Assembly: GCF_032911445.1 (NCBI RefSeq)
Contig: NZ_JAWJEJ010000001.1
Coordinates: forward strand, 1-64,000
Origin: Sphingomonas sp. HF-S4
GTDB taxonomy: Bacteria > Pseudomonadota > Alphaproteobacteria > Sphingomonadales > Sphingomonadaceae
DNA length: 64,000 bases
Reading direction: 5' to 3'
Part shown: positions 17,812 through 26,529 of the stretch, one piece after another
Numbering within the stretch: position 1 is the first letter of the stretch
Layout of the letters: the number at the start of each line of letters is the position of its first letter
Made by a program: the position numbers and the translations under genes
The notes under the pieces: model-generated
Told to the model about the DNA's origin: nothing
The model's input: only the letters and a program-made list of their open reading frames with translations
The model's database searches: none

Positions 17812-19041
17812 ATGACGGAGCGAACGGCAGAACGCGTGTTGATCGTGGGTGGCGGGCCGGTGGGTTCAGTGCTCGCGTTGGCCTTGCGGCAGGCAGGGGT
17901 GCCCGTGCTGCTCATCGATCAGCTGGCGGCGCCCGAGCGCGATTGCCGCGCGGCGTCGTGCCACCCGCCTACGATCGCGATCCTGGCGTCGCTCGGGCTG
18001 CTCGATGCGGGGCTCGATCAGGGGTTGGTCTCGCCGGTGTTTCACTATCTCGATCGGGTGACGGGCAAGCTGATCGGTCGCTTCGCGCTGCCCGAGATGC
18101 AGGCGCCGCCCGAGCACGCTTTTGTGCTGCAATGGGAGCAGTACAAGATCGCCGACACCATCGCCGAGCGCCTTGCGGGCGATGATGGCGTAGAGATCCG
18201 CCGCTCGACCACGCTGACCGAAATCGAGCAGAGCGCGGACGGCGTGATCGCCACCGTGCAGCGCGCCGATGGTTCGGAGGAGCGCATCGCCGCGGCCTAT
18301 CTCGTCGGCTGCGACGGCGGGCGCAGTACCGTGCGGAAGCTGTCCCAGATCGACTTCGAAGGCTTCACCTGGCCCGAGCGCTTCCTCAAGATCGACACGC
18401 GCCACGATTTCACGGCGCTTGGGCCCCAGATCGACAACCGCAACTATTTCTCCGATCCGGATCAGTGGATGAACCTGTTCAAGGCGCGCGGCGAGGACGG
18501 ATCGGGGATGTGGCGCTCGGTCAGCCCGACATTGCCGGAGCAAAGCGAGGACGAACTGCTTTCGCCCGAAGCGATCGAGGCGCGGCTGCAGAAATTCTGT
18601 CCCAAGCCGGGCGCCTATGGGGTCGTCACCGTCGCGCTCTACAATGTCCATCAGCGCATCGCCGTGACGTTCAATCAGGGCCGCGTGCTGCTCGCGGGCG
18701 ATGCCGCGCACGTCAACAATCCTGTCGGCGGGATGGGGATGAACGGCGGGATCCACGACGCGGTGAACCTCGCCGCCAAGCTCGCATCGATCCTGAACGA
18801 GGGCGCCGAAGCGCAGCCCTTGCTCGACCGCTATACCCGCCAGCGGCGAAAAGCGCAGATCGACGGCGTCCAGGCCCAGAGCATCGCCAACAAGCAGATG
18901 CTTGGCGAGAAGGATCCGGCGGTGCGCACCGCCAAGCTCGCCGAGATCGCCCGCGCCGCGGAAACGCCCGAGCTGCACGATGCCTTCATCCGTCGCGCGT
19001 GCATGATCGACAGCTACGCTGCCGCCGAAGCGACCCTTTAG
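17812..19041 (+). CDS. FAD-dependent aromatic hydroxylase (MhpA/PheA-like)
   Basis: A 409-residue group A flavoprotein monooxygenase (PF01494). VLIVGGGPVGSVLALAL binds the ADP part of FAD, YLVGCDGGRSTVRK is the DG motif, and GRVLLAGDAAHVNNPVGGMG is the second FAD motif. Relatives hydroxylate phenolic rings with NAD(P)H. It lacks the C-terminal thioredoxin-like extension of larger phenol hydroxylases. A cupin gene follows after 11 bp, with its ribosome site overlapping this stop, so the two are cotranscribed from site D. It probably hydroxylates a ring intermediate. Confidence 0.85.
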   Translation: MTERTAERVLIVGGGPVGSVLALALRQAGVPVLLIDQLAAPERDCRAASCHPPTIAILASLGLLDAGLDQGLVSPVFHYLDRVTGKLIGRFALPEMQAPPEHAFVLQWEQYKIADTIAERLAGDDGVEIRRSTTLTEIEQSADGVIATVQRADGSEERIAAAYLVGCDGGRSTVRKLSQIDFEGFTWPERFLKIDTRHDFTALGPQIDNRNYFSDPDQWMNLFKARGEDGSGMWRSVSPTLPEQSEDELLSPEAIEARLQKFCPKPGAYGVVTVALYNVHQRIAVTFNQGRVLLAGDAAHVNNPVGGMGMNGGIHDAVNLAAKLASILNEGAEAQPLLDRYTRQRRKAQIDGVQAQSIANKQMLGEKDPAVRTAKLAEIARAAETPELHDAFIRRACMIDSYAAAEATL

Positions 19042-19052
19042 GAGCCCGAACC

Positions 19053-19574
19053 ATGCAGGTCGCCCGCCACGCCCGTCCCGCCGAAATCGCCGACTGGTCG
19101 CTCGAGCAGATCATGGACCGCTACGTCGCTCGGTTCGAGGATCGCGTGCCCGACTGGAACGCCTTTTCGGACGCGAGCATTGAGGGGTATCGCCGCGCCC
19201 AGCACCGCTTCATCGGCGCCGGCGCCTCCGGCAAGCATGACGATGCCGGCGTCGTGCCCGCAGGCAATTTCACCTTTTCGATCATGCTGGTGCCGCCGGG
19301 GCAGGGCAACGCGCCGCACACCCACGAGGTGGAGGAAGTGTTCTTCATCCTCCAGGGGCGCTGCACCGTGTTCGTCGAGGACGAGGCGGGCAACCGGCTG
19401 TCGCGTGAGCTCGGGCCGTGGGAGCTGATCTCGTGCCCCGCCGGGGTGATCCACGGCTATCAGAACGACACTGACGTGCCTTGCTACCTCCAGGTCGTTC
19501 TCGGCCGCGGCCGGCCCGAAGTCGCCGGCTTCGCCGACGACGCGCTGTTCGAGAAGCGCGAGGCGCATCTCTGA
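19053..19574 (+). CDS. cupin-domain protein
   Basis: A 173-residue single-cupin protein. PHTHEVEEVFFILQGRC holds the first metal box (His, His, Glu), and CPAGVIHGYQNDTD holds the second with its His. GGAG in the preceding stop region serves as ribosome site. Cupins of this sort act as dioxygenases, isomerases or hydrolases, or stabilise unstable ring intermediates. Its operon position after the hydroxylase suggests it handles that product. The end lies 9 bp from the convergent extradiol dioxygenase gene. Confidence 0.75.
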   Translation: MQVARHARPAEIADWSLEQIMDRYVARFEDRVPDWNAFSDASIEGYRRAQHRFIGAGASGKHDDAGVVPAGNFTFSIMLVPPGQGNAPHTHEVEEVFFILQGRCTVFVEDEAGNRLSRELGPWELISCPAGVIHGYQNDTDVPCYLQVVLGRGRPEVAGFADDALFEKREAHL

Positions 19575-19583
19575 GATCGATCG

Positions 19584-20393
19584 CTAGCTCAGACGCATCT
19601 CCACGCCGGCCATACCCGTCGCCCATTGCGGGATCGCTTCGTAGAACAGGCATTCGCCGGTCGTGCCGCGCGTCGCCGCGGCGACGACGATCCAGGCATT
19701 GACCTCGAGCCCGCCATTGCCGGCGACATCGAGGATCTCCGGGTTCGCGCGTGCGGCCAGCGCATCGACATCGCCCGCCAGCATATCGGCAAGGAAAGCG
19801 CGGTCCCAGGCTTCATTGATAGTCCCTTCCCGCGGCATCCCCACCCAATGCGACAGCCCGCCGCCGGCGAGCAGCACGACACGCCGGTCGTCCGGTAACT
19901 GGTCGATATAGGCCCGCAGCACCTCGCCCAGCCGCCGGCTCGCGGCGGGGCTGGGCTCGGGATAGAAGACGGTGTTGACGTAAAGCGGCACCGCCGGGAT
20001 GGTTCGCGCCGGATCGACGATGCCGAGCGGGATCATCACACCGTGATCGGGCTGGATCGGATCGACGGTCGCCACCGCCACGCGCTGCGCCTCGGCGAAG
20101 GCGCGCATTCCCAGCGCGAAATCGGGAGCGCCCGGAACCGGATCGCGCGGCAATCCCATGTCGCCGAGCGGGTGGAAGGTCTCGGCCGTGCCCACCGCGA
20201 ACGGGGCGGGGGCGGTGAGGGTGAAGTTGTTGAGGTGGTCGCTGGTCACCACCACCAGCACGTCGGGATCGAGTGCGCGGATGCGGCGGCCGATTGCCTT
20301 CATCCCCTCGAACACGCGTTCCGACTGTTCCTCGACCCCATCGGGCGCGCCGAGCTGATGCGACATCGCAAAGGCGCCGACGAGTTTCGCCAT
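19584..20393 (-). CDS. LigB-type extradiol ring-cleavage dioxygenase, large subunit
   Basis: A 269-residue class III extradiol dioxygenase subunit (PF02900). FAMSHQLGAP near residue 10 carries the first metal His, VVVTSDHLNNFT the second, and GGGLSHWVGMP matches a conserved His segment. The Fe(II) site lies in this subunit. Its start shares one base with the stop of the LigA-like gene (TAATG), so the two subunits are translationally coupled. The arrangement resembles CarBa-CarBb and LigA-LigB. It is expected to open a catechol-type ring made by the Rieske system. Confidence 0.88.
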   Translation of the reverse strand: MAKLVGAFAMSHQLGAPDGVEEQSERVFEGMKAIGRRIRALDPDVLVVVTSDHLNNFTLTAPAPFAVGTAETFHPLGDMGLPRDPVPGAPDFALGMRAFAEAQRVAVATVDPIQPDHGVMIPLGIVDPARTIPAVPLYVNTVFYPEPSPAASRRLGEVLRAYIDQLPDDRRVVLLAGGGLSHWVGMPREGTINEAWDRAFLADMLAGDVDALAARANPEILDVAGNGGLEVNAWIVVAAATRGTTGECLFYEAIPQWATGMAGVEMRLS

Positions 20394-20659
20394 TACAGTC
20401 TCCGGTCGAAAAAGTGGGACATCGCGAAGAAGGGCAGGGTCGGCCTGCCCGACCAGATCAGCCATTTGATCACGTAATTGCCGTGCACCCCCATCGCCGA
20501 GAGTTCGTCGCGGCTGCCGGCGCGCAGCACCGGCCGCGCATCCTCCGCCACCTCGAACCGCGCGAACAGCGCATCCGGATCAGTCTTGACCAGCCCGCGC
20601 TCCTCGGGGTGCCGGACGAGGTGCTCGATCAGCGCGTGGACCCCGACCGGGGCGGTCAT
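20393..20659 (-). CDS. LigA-like small subunit of extradiol dioxygenase
   Basis: An 88-residue helical protein of the LigA family (PF07746). HALIEHLVRHPEERG and SAMGVHGNYVIKWLIWSGRP are typical, the latter covering the lid over the active site of the partner subunit. It overlaps the hydrolase stop by four bases (ATGA) upstream and the LigB-like start by one base downstream, so the three form a coupled unit. Confidence 0.85.
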   Translation of the reverse strand: MTAPVGVHALIEHLVRHPEERGLVKTDPDALFARFEVAEDARPVLRAGSRDELSAMGVHGNYVIKWLIWSGRPTLPFFAMSHFFDRRL

Positions 20660-21483
20660 GCCGAAGCGTCCACGCCCAGGAAGCGGTTGACCGCGCCGCA
20701 GAAGTCCTCGGTCTTCTCGATCATCGCCCAATGGCCGCAATGCGGGACGATATAGCCCCAGCTGTTAGGCAGCAGCTCGAGGAAGCGGTGCGCGCGCGGA
20801 AGGATCGAAACCCCGTCCTCCTTGCCGTTCACGACCAGCACGGGGTGCTCGATCGTCGCCAGCCGGTCCTCGTCATAGTTGAGCGTGCCCTTGCGGGTTT
20901 CGCCGTTGATCGCTTCGAGCGCGGCACGCGCCTTCGGGTTTTCGAGCAGCTGGAAACGGTATTCGACCATCTCGTCGCTAGGCTCGAACCCCGGCGCGGT
21001 GAGCCCGCCGATCACCCGGCGCATGCCGTCTCGCGTAAAGTCGTAATGGAGGTTGTGGAGCAGTTGCGGTGACGGTTTGGGCGGGATCGGCAGCCCGGCG
21101 CTGCCCATCAGCACGATCCGGTCCAGCAGTTCCGGGCGATCGAGCGCCACGCCGATCGCAGTGGCGCCGCCCATCGAATTGCCGACGATATCGACCCCGC
21201 GCAGCTCCAGCGCGTCGAGAAAACCGGCAAGGTGCGCGTTGCGCCCCGGCTGGTCGTAGACATAGCTTTCAGGCGAAGGCTTGTCGGTCTTGCCGAACCC
21301 GATCATGTCGGGCGCGATCACCCGGAAATGCGGCGCGAAATGCGCGAACGTATCCTTCCAGTTGCCCCAGGCGTCCGCCCCCGCGCCGCCGCCATGGACG
21401 AGCACGAGTACCGGGCCGTCGCCGGCCTCGAGATAATGGGTGCGGATGCCGGCAGCATCGACGAAGTGCGACTGGATTTCCAT
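20656..21483 (-). CDS. meta-cleavage product hydrolase (CarC/BphD/MhpC-like)
   Basis: A 275-residue alpha/beta hydrolase. The triad is Ser103 (GNSMGG), Asp223 (NGKEDGVS) and His251 (HCGHWAM), and LVHGGGAGADAW forms the oxyanion region. This family splits the C-C bond of the ring-fission product, giving a carboxylic acid plus 2-hydroxypenta-2,4-dienoate, which feeds the hydratase encoded nearby. The gene lies 11 bp after the Rieske oxygenase stop. Confidence 0.9.
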   Translation of the reverse strand: MEIQSHFVDAAGIRTHYLEAGDGPVLVLVHGGGAGADAWGNWKDTFAHFAPHFRVIAPDMIGFGKTDKPSPESYVYDQPGRNAHLAGFLDALELRGVDIVGNSMGGATAIGVALDRPELLDRIVLMGSAGLPIPPKPSPQLLHNLHYDFTRDGMRRVIGGLTAPGFEPSDEMVEYRFQLLENPKARAALEAINGETRKGTLNYDEDRLATIEHPVLVVNGKEDGVSILPRAHRFLELLPNSWGYIVPHCGHWAMIEKTEDFCGAVNRFLGVDASA

Positions 21484-21494
21484 GCTCGTGCTCC

Positions 21495-22655
21495 TCAGCG
21501 CAGATCGCTCTTCTGCTGGATGCCGCGGCCGTGGCGGCTGGCGAGGCGGCGCCATTCGAGGATCGTCTCGTCGGGCTCGCACAGCATCTCGTCGACCCAG
21601 CCATAGTCGTCGGCGTAGAACGGCTCAGTCACTTCGCGCGCCCAGATGTCGTCGGCGTTGAACCCGTCGAGCCCGTGTGGCTTCCAGGTGGTCTCGAACT
21701 CGTTGGCGAAGGTCCTTCGCTCTCCGTCCGTCGAGCACGGCTTGCCGATCGTCTGGACATAGAGATGGCGCTCGCCGTCGAGCGGGACATACCATTCGAA
21801 CTGTATCAGCCCGCCGACCGGGAAGTTCTCGACCTTGAGCACGCCGGGCAGCCAGATCGAGGTGCCTGCGGCCGCGGACGTGCCCTTGACCGCTGTCGAG
21901 CGAGGACCGCTGACCACCACTTCGCCGTCGATCACGCCGTCCCAGACGGGGGTGTGCTGCGCGAAGTCGTCGGTCACGCCCTTGGGGCCGTCCGCGTCCT
22001 CGACCAGTTGGACCGCGCCGGGCAGCGGGGTGTGACCGATCGGGAAGTTGAACGTGCGATAGTGGCGGAGCGTGGTGTCCTTGTGGATGAAGATGTGCAG
22101 GCCGTCGAAGCCGTTCTCGGCACCGAGCCGCCAGTTCGAGTTGACGATGCGGTGCTTGCCAAGGACCATCAGGTCGTCGTCGAGGAACCCCGGCGGCACG
22201 TCCTTCTTGAGATCATGGACCTCGTCCTCATCCCCGAGGAATACGAATATCAGCCCCTTGGCCTCCTGCACCGGGTAGGTGACGATTTTCCGGCGCTTGA
22301 TCAGCCGGCTGTCGGGCACCGCAAGGATATTGACCAGCTCGCCGGTCTGAAAGCGATAGGTGTAGCCGTGATACCAGCAGGTGATGGTATCCTTGGTGTA
22401 GCAATCGGGCTTCCGGGAGAGTGGCACACCGCGATGCAAGCAGCGATCGCGCATCGCATAGACCTTGCCCTCGATCCGCTTGATCAGCAGCTTCTCGCCG
22501 AGCAGCTCGATCACTTCGATCGCGCCCTCGTCGAGCTCCTTGGAGAAACGCACCGGATACCAGTGGTTGCGGAAGCCCATCTTGGCTTCGACATAGCCCT
22601 TCCAGTCCCCGACCATGCTGACGACCTCGGGATTGACCAGCGGCGTTTCGTTCAT
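21495..22655 (-). CDS. CarAa-like Rieske non-haem iron oxygenase, terminal component
   Basis: A 386-residue terminal oxygenase. The Rieske ligands are C72-x-H74 and C93-x2-H96 (CLHRGVPLS, CWYHGYTY). The catalytic iron site is ENGFDGLHIFIHKD with H187 and H191. The segments GFRNHWYPVRFSKEL, YPVQEAKGLIFVFLGD, SIWLPGVLKV and GFNADDIWARE strongly recall carbazole 1,9a-dioxygenase CarAa, a homotrimeric oxygenase without beta subunit, and no beta-subunit gene is seen here. It would dihydroxylate an aromatic ring, perhaps at a ring carbon bound to nitrogen (angular attack). The ferredoxin and reductase genes are 1-4 kb away in the opposite orientation. Confidence 0.88.
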   Translation of the reverse strand: MNETPLVNPEVVSMVGDWKGYVEAKMGFRNHWYPVRFSKELDEGAIEVIELLGEKLLIKRIEGKVYAMRDRCLHRGVPLSRKPDCYTKDTITCWYHGYTYRFQTGELVNILAVPDSRLIKRRKIVTYPVQEAKGLIFVFLGDEDEVHDLKKDVPPGFLDDDLMVLGKHRIVNSNWRLGAENGFDGLHIFIHKDTTLRHYRTFNFPIGHTPLPGAVQLVEDADGPKGVTDDFAQHTPVWDGVIDGEVVVSGPRSTAVKGTSAAAGTSIWLPGVLKVENFPVGGLIQFEWYVPLDGERHLYVQTIGKPCSTDGERRTFANEFETTWKPHGLDGFNADDIWAREVTEPFYADDYGWVDEMLCEPDETILEWRRLASRHGRGIQQKSDLR

Positions 22656-22678
22656 CGTTGTTCCTTCGGGTCCAGATA

Positions 22679-23461
22679 TCAGCGGAAAGAGGCGGAGACG
22701 GTGCCGAGTCCATCGATCACGGCGTGCACCTGGTCGCCGGGGGCGACGGGGCGCATCGGCCCAAGCGCGCCGGTGAGGATCACTTCGCCGGCGCGTAAAG
22801 GGCGGCCGAGCGTGAAGCTGGTCCGCGCCAGCCAGGCCGCGGCGTTGAGCGGGCTGCCCAGGCAATCGCTGCCTTCGCCGCGCGACGCGACCTCGCCGTT
22901 GATCGTCATCACCATGCCGCAGCCCGACAGGTCGAGCCCGTCGATCCGCCGCGCCGGGCCGCCGAGCACCACCGCGCCTGCCGAGGCATTGTCGGCGACG
23001 GTATCGAGGATGCCGATCTTCCAGTCGGCGATGCGGCTGGCGACCACTTCGAGCGACGGCAGCACATAATCGGTCGCGGCGATCACGTCGGCGACGCTGG
23101 CGCCCGGCAGATCGAGGTCGCGGCCGAGGATCAGCGCGACTTCGGCCTCGATCCGCGGCTGGCGGAGATCGGCATGATCGAGCACAATATTGTCGCCGAA
23201 CACCATCTCGTCGGTCAGGTGGCCGAAATCGGGCTCGCCGACGCCGAGTTGGGTTTGCACCGCGGGCGAAGTCAGTCCGATCTTGCGGCCGACGACGCGG
23301 CGCCCGGCGGCGAGGCGCTGTTCGATCTGCCAGAGTTGCACGCGATACGCCCGGTCGATGCTCCCGACCTCGTCGGCGATCGGGTCGATCGGTGCCCCGG
23401 AATACGCGGCGGTGAGCTGCTGCCCCAGGCTGGCGACTGCATCAATATGGGAATCGGTCAT
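22679..23461 (-). CDS. 2-keto-4-pentenoate hydratase (MhpD/CarD-like)
   Basis: A 260-residue hydratase of the fumarylacetoacetate-hydrolase-like fold. VVGRKIGLTSPAVQTQLGV and RIEAEVALILGRDLD carry the metal-binding acidic residues. It adds water to 2-hydroxypenta-2,4-dienoate to give 4-hydroxy-2-oxovalerate, the substrate of the aldolase at 14131. It is first in a minus-strand operon hydratase - Rieske oxygenase - hydrolase - LigA - LigB, and operator site E lies 18 bp before its start. Confidence 0.9.
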   Translation of the reverse strand: MTDSHIDAVASLGQQLTAAYSGAPIDPIADEVGSIDRAYRVQLWQIEQRLAAGRRVVGRKIGLTSPAVQTQLGVGEPDFGHLTDEMVFGDNIVLDHADLRQPRIEAEVALILGRDLDLPGASVADVIAATDYVLPSLEVVASRIADWKIGILDTVADNASAGAVVLGGPARRIDGLDLSGCGMVMTINGEVASRGEGSDCLGSPLNAAAWLARTSFTLGRPLRAGEVILTGALGPMRPVAPGDQVHAVIDGLGTVSASFR

Positions 23462-23478
23462 TCGACTTTCCTCGTATT

Positions 23479-23498
23479 CGATATGATTGTATGACAAA
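23479..23498. promoter_or_regulatory. operator-like site E
   Basis: ATATGATTGTATGACAAA, nearly the same as the reverse complement of site G. It lies between the divergent hydratase operon and the ferredoxin reductase gene and could control both. Confidence 0.6.
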
Positions 23499-23532
23499 CA
23501 TTCGAGCCGCTTGTCGAGGAGGAAAGTTCACG

Positions 23533-24528
23533 ATGTTTCGCGCAACCTTGCAGTTCCAAGACGGCGGATCGTTCGAACTCGCGGTTCCCGATGGACAGAC
23601 GCTGGTGGAAGCCGCGATCGAGGCGGATGCGCCGCTGCGATCGGATTGCATGAGCGGGACTTGCGGATCGTGCATCGCGCGCTGCGCCGAGGGGCGCGTC
23701 GCGCGCGAGGTGATGGAGATGCCAATCGTCAGCGCAGATGAGGCGGCTGCTGGAATCTACCCCACCTGCCTGACCCGGCTCGAATCGGACGCGCGGTTCG
23801 AGCTCGATTATCCGCTGGCGCCGCGGCCGAGCGATCCCGGCCGCCATCGCGGCGAACTGCTCGCGATCGACCGCCTCGCCGCCAGCGTCTCGCGGCTGAC
23901 GATTCGGCTGGAGAGCCCGGAGGATTTCCGCTTCCAGCCCGGCCAGTATTTGCGCCTGCGCCCCCCGGGGCTGCGCGCGGCGCGAGCCTACTCGATCGCC
24001 TCGGCGCCGGGCGCGCTGCCGTTGGTCGAGTTGCTGATTCGCCATGTGCCGGGCGGGCAGGTCAGCGACTGGCTGGAGAGCGAGGCGGCGGTGCCGGGCG
24101 CAACGATGACGCTGCAGGGGCCGCTTGGCGGTTTCGCGCTCGACGATCGGGCTACGCGCGCGGTGTTCGTCGCGGGCGGCACCGGGCTCGCGCCGTCGCT
24201 GGCGATGATCCGGGCGAACGCGGGGCGGATGCCGATGCTGTTATGCTTCGGCTGCACCCGCCGTGAGGAACTGTTCCTCCACGAGGAGCTGCGCGCGCTC
24301 GAAGCCGGGACGCCCGGGCTGGAGGTGCGGATCGCGCTGATGGAAGGTGCGGCCGGCGATGTGCGCGAGGGGACCGCGGTGGCGCTGCTCGCCGGCGATC
24401 CGGTCGCGGGGGCGAGCTACCATCTGTGTGGCCCCCCCGGGATGGTCGATGCGGCGCGGGTGGTGCTACGCGCCGAAGGCGTCGCACCCGAGAGAATCCG
24501 CGCCGAGCGGTTCGCGGTGGGAGGGTGA
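23533..24528 (+). CDS. 2Fe-2S/FAD ferredoxin reductase of the Rieske system
   Basis: A 331-residue electron-transfer protein. The plant-type 2Fe-2S domain has C39-x4-C44-x2-C47 (DCMSGTCGSC) and C79 (YPTC). The FAD domain has RAYSIAS, and the NAD domain has VFVAGGTGLAPS and LCGPPGMVDA. It passes electrons from NADH to the Rieske ferredoxin (CarAd-like, class III arrangement). The start at 23533 follows GAGGAGGAAAG. It ends at a palindromic repeat facing the asparaginase gene. Confidence 0.9.
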   Translation: MFRATLQFQDGGSFELAVPDGQTLVEAAIEADAPLRSDCMSGTCGSCIARCAEGRVAREVMEMPIVSADEAAAGIYPTCLTRLESDARFELDYPLAPRPSDPGRHRGELLAIDRLAASVSRLTIRLESPEDFRFQPGQYLRLRPPGLRAARAYSIASAPGALPLVELLIRHVPGGQVSDWLESEAAVPGATMTLQGPLGGFALDDRATRAVFVAGGTGLAPSLAMIRANAGRMPMLLCFGCTRREELFLHEELRALEAGTPGLEVRIALMEGAAGDVREGTAVALLAGDPVAGASYHLCGPPGMVDAARVVLRAEGVAPERIRAERFAVGG

Positions 24529-24537
24529 CATTCTGTT

Positions 24538-24632
24538 CCGCGGCGGAGGCCGGGGCCCAGTCTCGACCGACTATCGCAGGTGCCGTGCGCTTCTCTTGTC
24601 GCATTGCAGTTGGACGCCGACCTCCGCCGGGG
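24538..24632. repeat. inverted repeat between convergent genes
   Basis: Arms CCGCGGCGGAGGCCGG at 24538 and GCCGACCTCCGCCGGGG at 24616 are imperfect inverted copies, with GGCCCA/TGGACG extending the pairing. It occupies most of the gap between the reductase and asparaginase genes and probably ends transcription from both sides, like the repeat at 13981. Confidence 0.55.
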
Positions 24633-24651
24633 AACTGCTCTCGAATCGAGC

Positions 24652-25617
24652 TTAGCTTTCCAGCCACTCCCGTGCGCGCGTTTCGGCCTCGACGAGCGAC
24701 CGCCCGCCGCCCAGCGCCACCGCGAGCAGCAGCCTTAATTTCCGCGCGCTGAGATCCTCGGCCCCAATCGCGCCGATCGCGGCAAGCGCTGCGCCAGTTT
24801 CGTAGGCGGGGGCGGTGCCGCCTTCCAGGCAATGCGTGGCGAGGCCGATCAGCACCCCGGCGGCGCGGGCGCGCTCGATTGCCGGAACCAGCGGAGTGGG
24901 CACGTTGCCACGGCCAAAGCCTTCGATCACCAGCCCGCGCACCCCGGCGGCGACCAGTGCGTCGACCAGCGCCGGGCTGCTGCCCAGCCCTAGCGCGGCG
25001 ATCTCCACCGCCGGCTCGAGATCGGCCACTTCGAACACCGGTGCGCGGCGCGGGGTGGCGGTGAGGCGGACGCCATGCCCGTCGACTCGGCCGATCGCGG
25101 TGCCGTGCGGGCCGAACGCCTCGGGGCCGCTGCTGTCGAGCTTCCGGGCGCTGCGCGCGGGCAAGATGCGTCCGCCGAACACCACGACGGTGCCGATCCC
25201 GCGCGCCGCCGGATCGCGCGCCACCGCCACCGCGTCGTGGAGATTGGCCGGGCCGTCGCAGCCGGGCAGCGAGGCGGCGCGCTGCGCGCCGGTGAACACC
25301 ACCGGCATGTCGCCGCTATGGAACAGGTCGATCAGGAAGGCGACGTCCTCCATCGTATCGGTGCCATGGGTGACGACTACGCCCGCCGCGCCCTCGGCGG
25401 CGGCTTCGGAGACAAGGTCGGCGATTCGCATCGCATCGCCGAACTCCATGTCCTCGCTCAGCCCGGCATAGGCCTGGCGCTCGATGACGCCGGCGCGCGC
25501 TGCCGGCGCCAGAACCTCGCGCAATCCGGCGGCCCCCGCCCGACCCACCAGCACCCCCTGCGCATCGGGCAGCGATGCGATCGTGCCGCCGGCATCGACC
25601 AAAACAAGGCTGGACAT
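24652..25617 (-). CDS. asparaginase-family amidohydrolase
   Basis: A 321-residue L-asparaginase-type protein (PF00710). VDAGGTIASLP holds the first catalytic Thr (T12), and VVVTHGTDTMEDVAF holds the second Thr-Asp pair. No signal peptide is present, so it is cytoplasmic (type I-like). It hydrolyses asparagine or a related beta-amide. Its location inside an aromatic gene set, with operator site F just upstream, suggests a pathway amide and not general nitrogen use; this is inference. It is divergent from the Rieske ferredoxin gene. Confidence 0.82.
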   Translation of the reverse strand: MSSLVLVDAGGTIASLPDAQGVLVGRAGAAGLREVLAPAARAGVIERQAYAGLSEDMEFGDAMRIADLVSEAAAEGAAGVVVTHGTDTMEDVAFLIDLFHSGDMPVVFTGAQRAASLPGCDGPANLHDAVAVARDPAARGIGTVVVFGGRILPARSARKLDSSGPEAFGPHGTAIGRVDGHGVRLTATPRRAPVFEVADLEPAVEIAALGLGSSPALVDALVAAGVRGLVIEGFGRGNVPTPLVPAIERARAAGVLIGLATHCLEGGTAPAYETGAALAAIGAIGAEDLSARKLRLLLAVALGGGRSLVEAETRAREWLES

Positions 25618-25638
25618 CACAATTTCCTTTGCGCAAAG

Positions 25639-25659
25639 TTTGTATGACAATCACACAAA
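25639..25659. promoter_or_regulatory. operator-like site F
   Basis: Half-sites TTTGTATGA (25639-25647) and TCACACAAA (25651-25659) are separated by CAA. It lies between the divergent asparaginase and ferredoxin genes, 22 bp from one start and 24 bp from the other. Confidence 0.65.
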
Positions 25660-25682
25660 TAAAGTTGGTGCACGAGATTGCC

Positions 25683-25994
25683 ATGGCCGAAAGAACTGCC
25701 CTTTGCCAAGTCGATACCCTCGAGCCGGGCGAGATGGTCCGTGTCGAGGTGGCTGGGGAGGATCCGCTGCTGCTGATCAACGACGCCGGCGTGTTTCGCC
25801 TGCTCGACGATGACTGCACCCATGCGATCGCCTCGCTCTCAGAAGGCCGGCTGGACGGGAACATCCTGTCCTGCCCACTGCACGGCGGCAGCTTCGACAT
25901 CCGCACCGGCAAGGCCAAGTCTCTGCCCTGCAAGCAGGCGCTGCGCACCCACAAGGTGATCGTCGAGAGCGGGATGGTGTACTTTGAAGGGTAA
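25683..25994 (+). CDS. Rieske-type ferredoxin (CarAc-like)
   Basis: A 103-residue Rieske protein with ligands C45-x-H47 (DDCTHAIASLSEG) and C64-x2-H67 (CPLHGGSFDI). It carries electrons from the reductase at 23533 to the oxygenase at 21495. The start at 25683 (MAERTALCQV) gives the normal family length; an in-frame ATG at 25644 lies inside operator site F and is less likely. No second gene follows for 500 bp. Confidence 0.9.
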   Translation: MAERTALCQVDTLEPGEMVRVEVAGEDPLLLINDAGVFRLLDDDCTHAIASLSEGRLDGNILSCPLHGGSFDIRTGKAKSLPCKQALRTHKVIVESGMVYFEG

Positions 25995-26163
25995 GATGGC
26001 AGGCTGCACATGACCGTCGTGTCATCGCCACGGGACGTTCGTTGACTTTATCAGATCAAATTGCTGTCAAGCATTGATCAATAATCTCGCCAGTGAAATC
26101 ATTAATCATTCGAGCTCGATTCGCTATGTCGTTTTCGATCATCTGGTTTTCAGGAGCTGTCAT

Positions 26164-26384
26164 ATGATAAAGCTGTTGAAGATGTTTTTATCGCCACTGC
26201 GCTGGTTGGTAGCGTGACCAGTCCAGCGAGCGCGATGAAGCCTCAACGGCAATTGACCGAGTTCTTCGATGATGAGAGCTACACCAATTTGGTCGGCTAG
26301 ATCATCATCTTCTGCGACGGTACGCGCTTTCGAAGCGGTGCCTATCCGGGATATGTCGTGGTGACAGAATATAGCTGCGAATAA
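26164..26384 (+). pseudogene. small secreted protein (DUF6289-like), broken
   Basis: An ATG at 26164 starts a signal peptide (MIKLLKMF) that is broken by a one-base frameshift and continues as IATALVGSVTSPASA. The mature part reads LTEFFDDESYTNLVG, then a TAG stop near 26298, then IIIFCDGTRFRSGAYPG and VVVTEYSCE to TAA 26384. The pattern of a YxD...VG followed by a CDGT motif recalls the small DUF6289 proteins. Two lesions make it non-functional. The sequence around it, 25995-26163 and 26385-26529, shows no other gene. Confidence 0.5.
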
Positions 26385-26529
26385 GTAAGGCAGGGGGCGT
26401 CAGGCAACGTCTGCGGTTCCCTGATGTTACAATCGCGAGCAGTTGGAGAAATTCAACTGTGAGGTCTGGATCCTTTCTCAGTCGTGGTGTGCGCCATGGG
26501 CGAACGCGGTGGGGAGCGTTCGCGTGCCG

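Noticed and set aside
19584..25994. Straight assignment as a carbazole (car) operon
   Set aside because: The proteins resemble Car components, but the genes are split over several divergent units and mixed with amide-processing and hydroxylase genes, so the substrate was left open.
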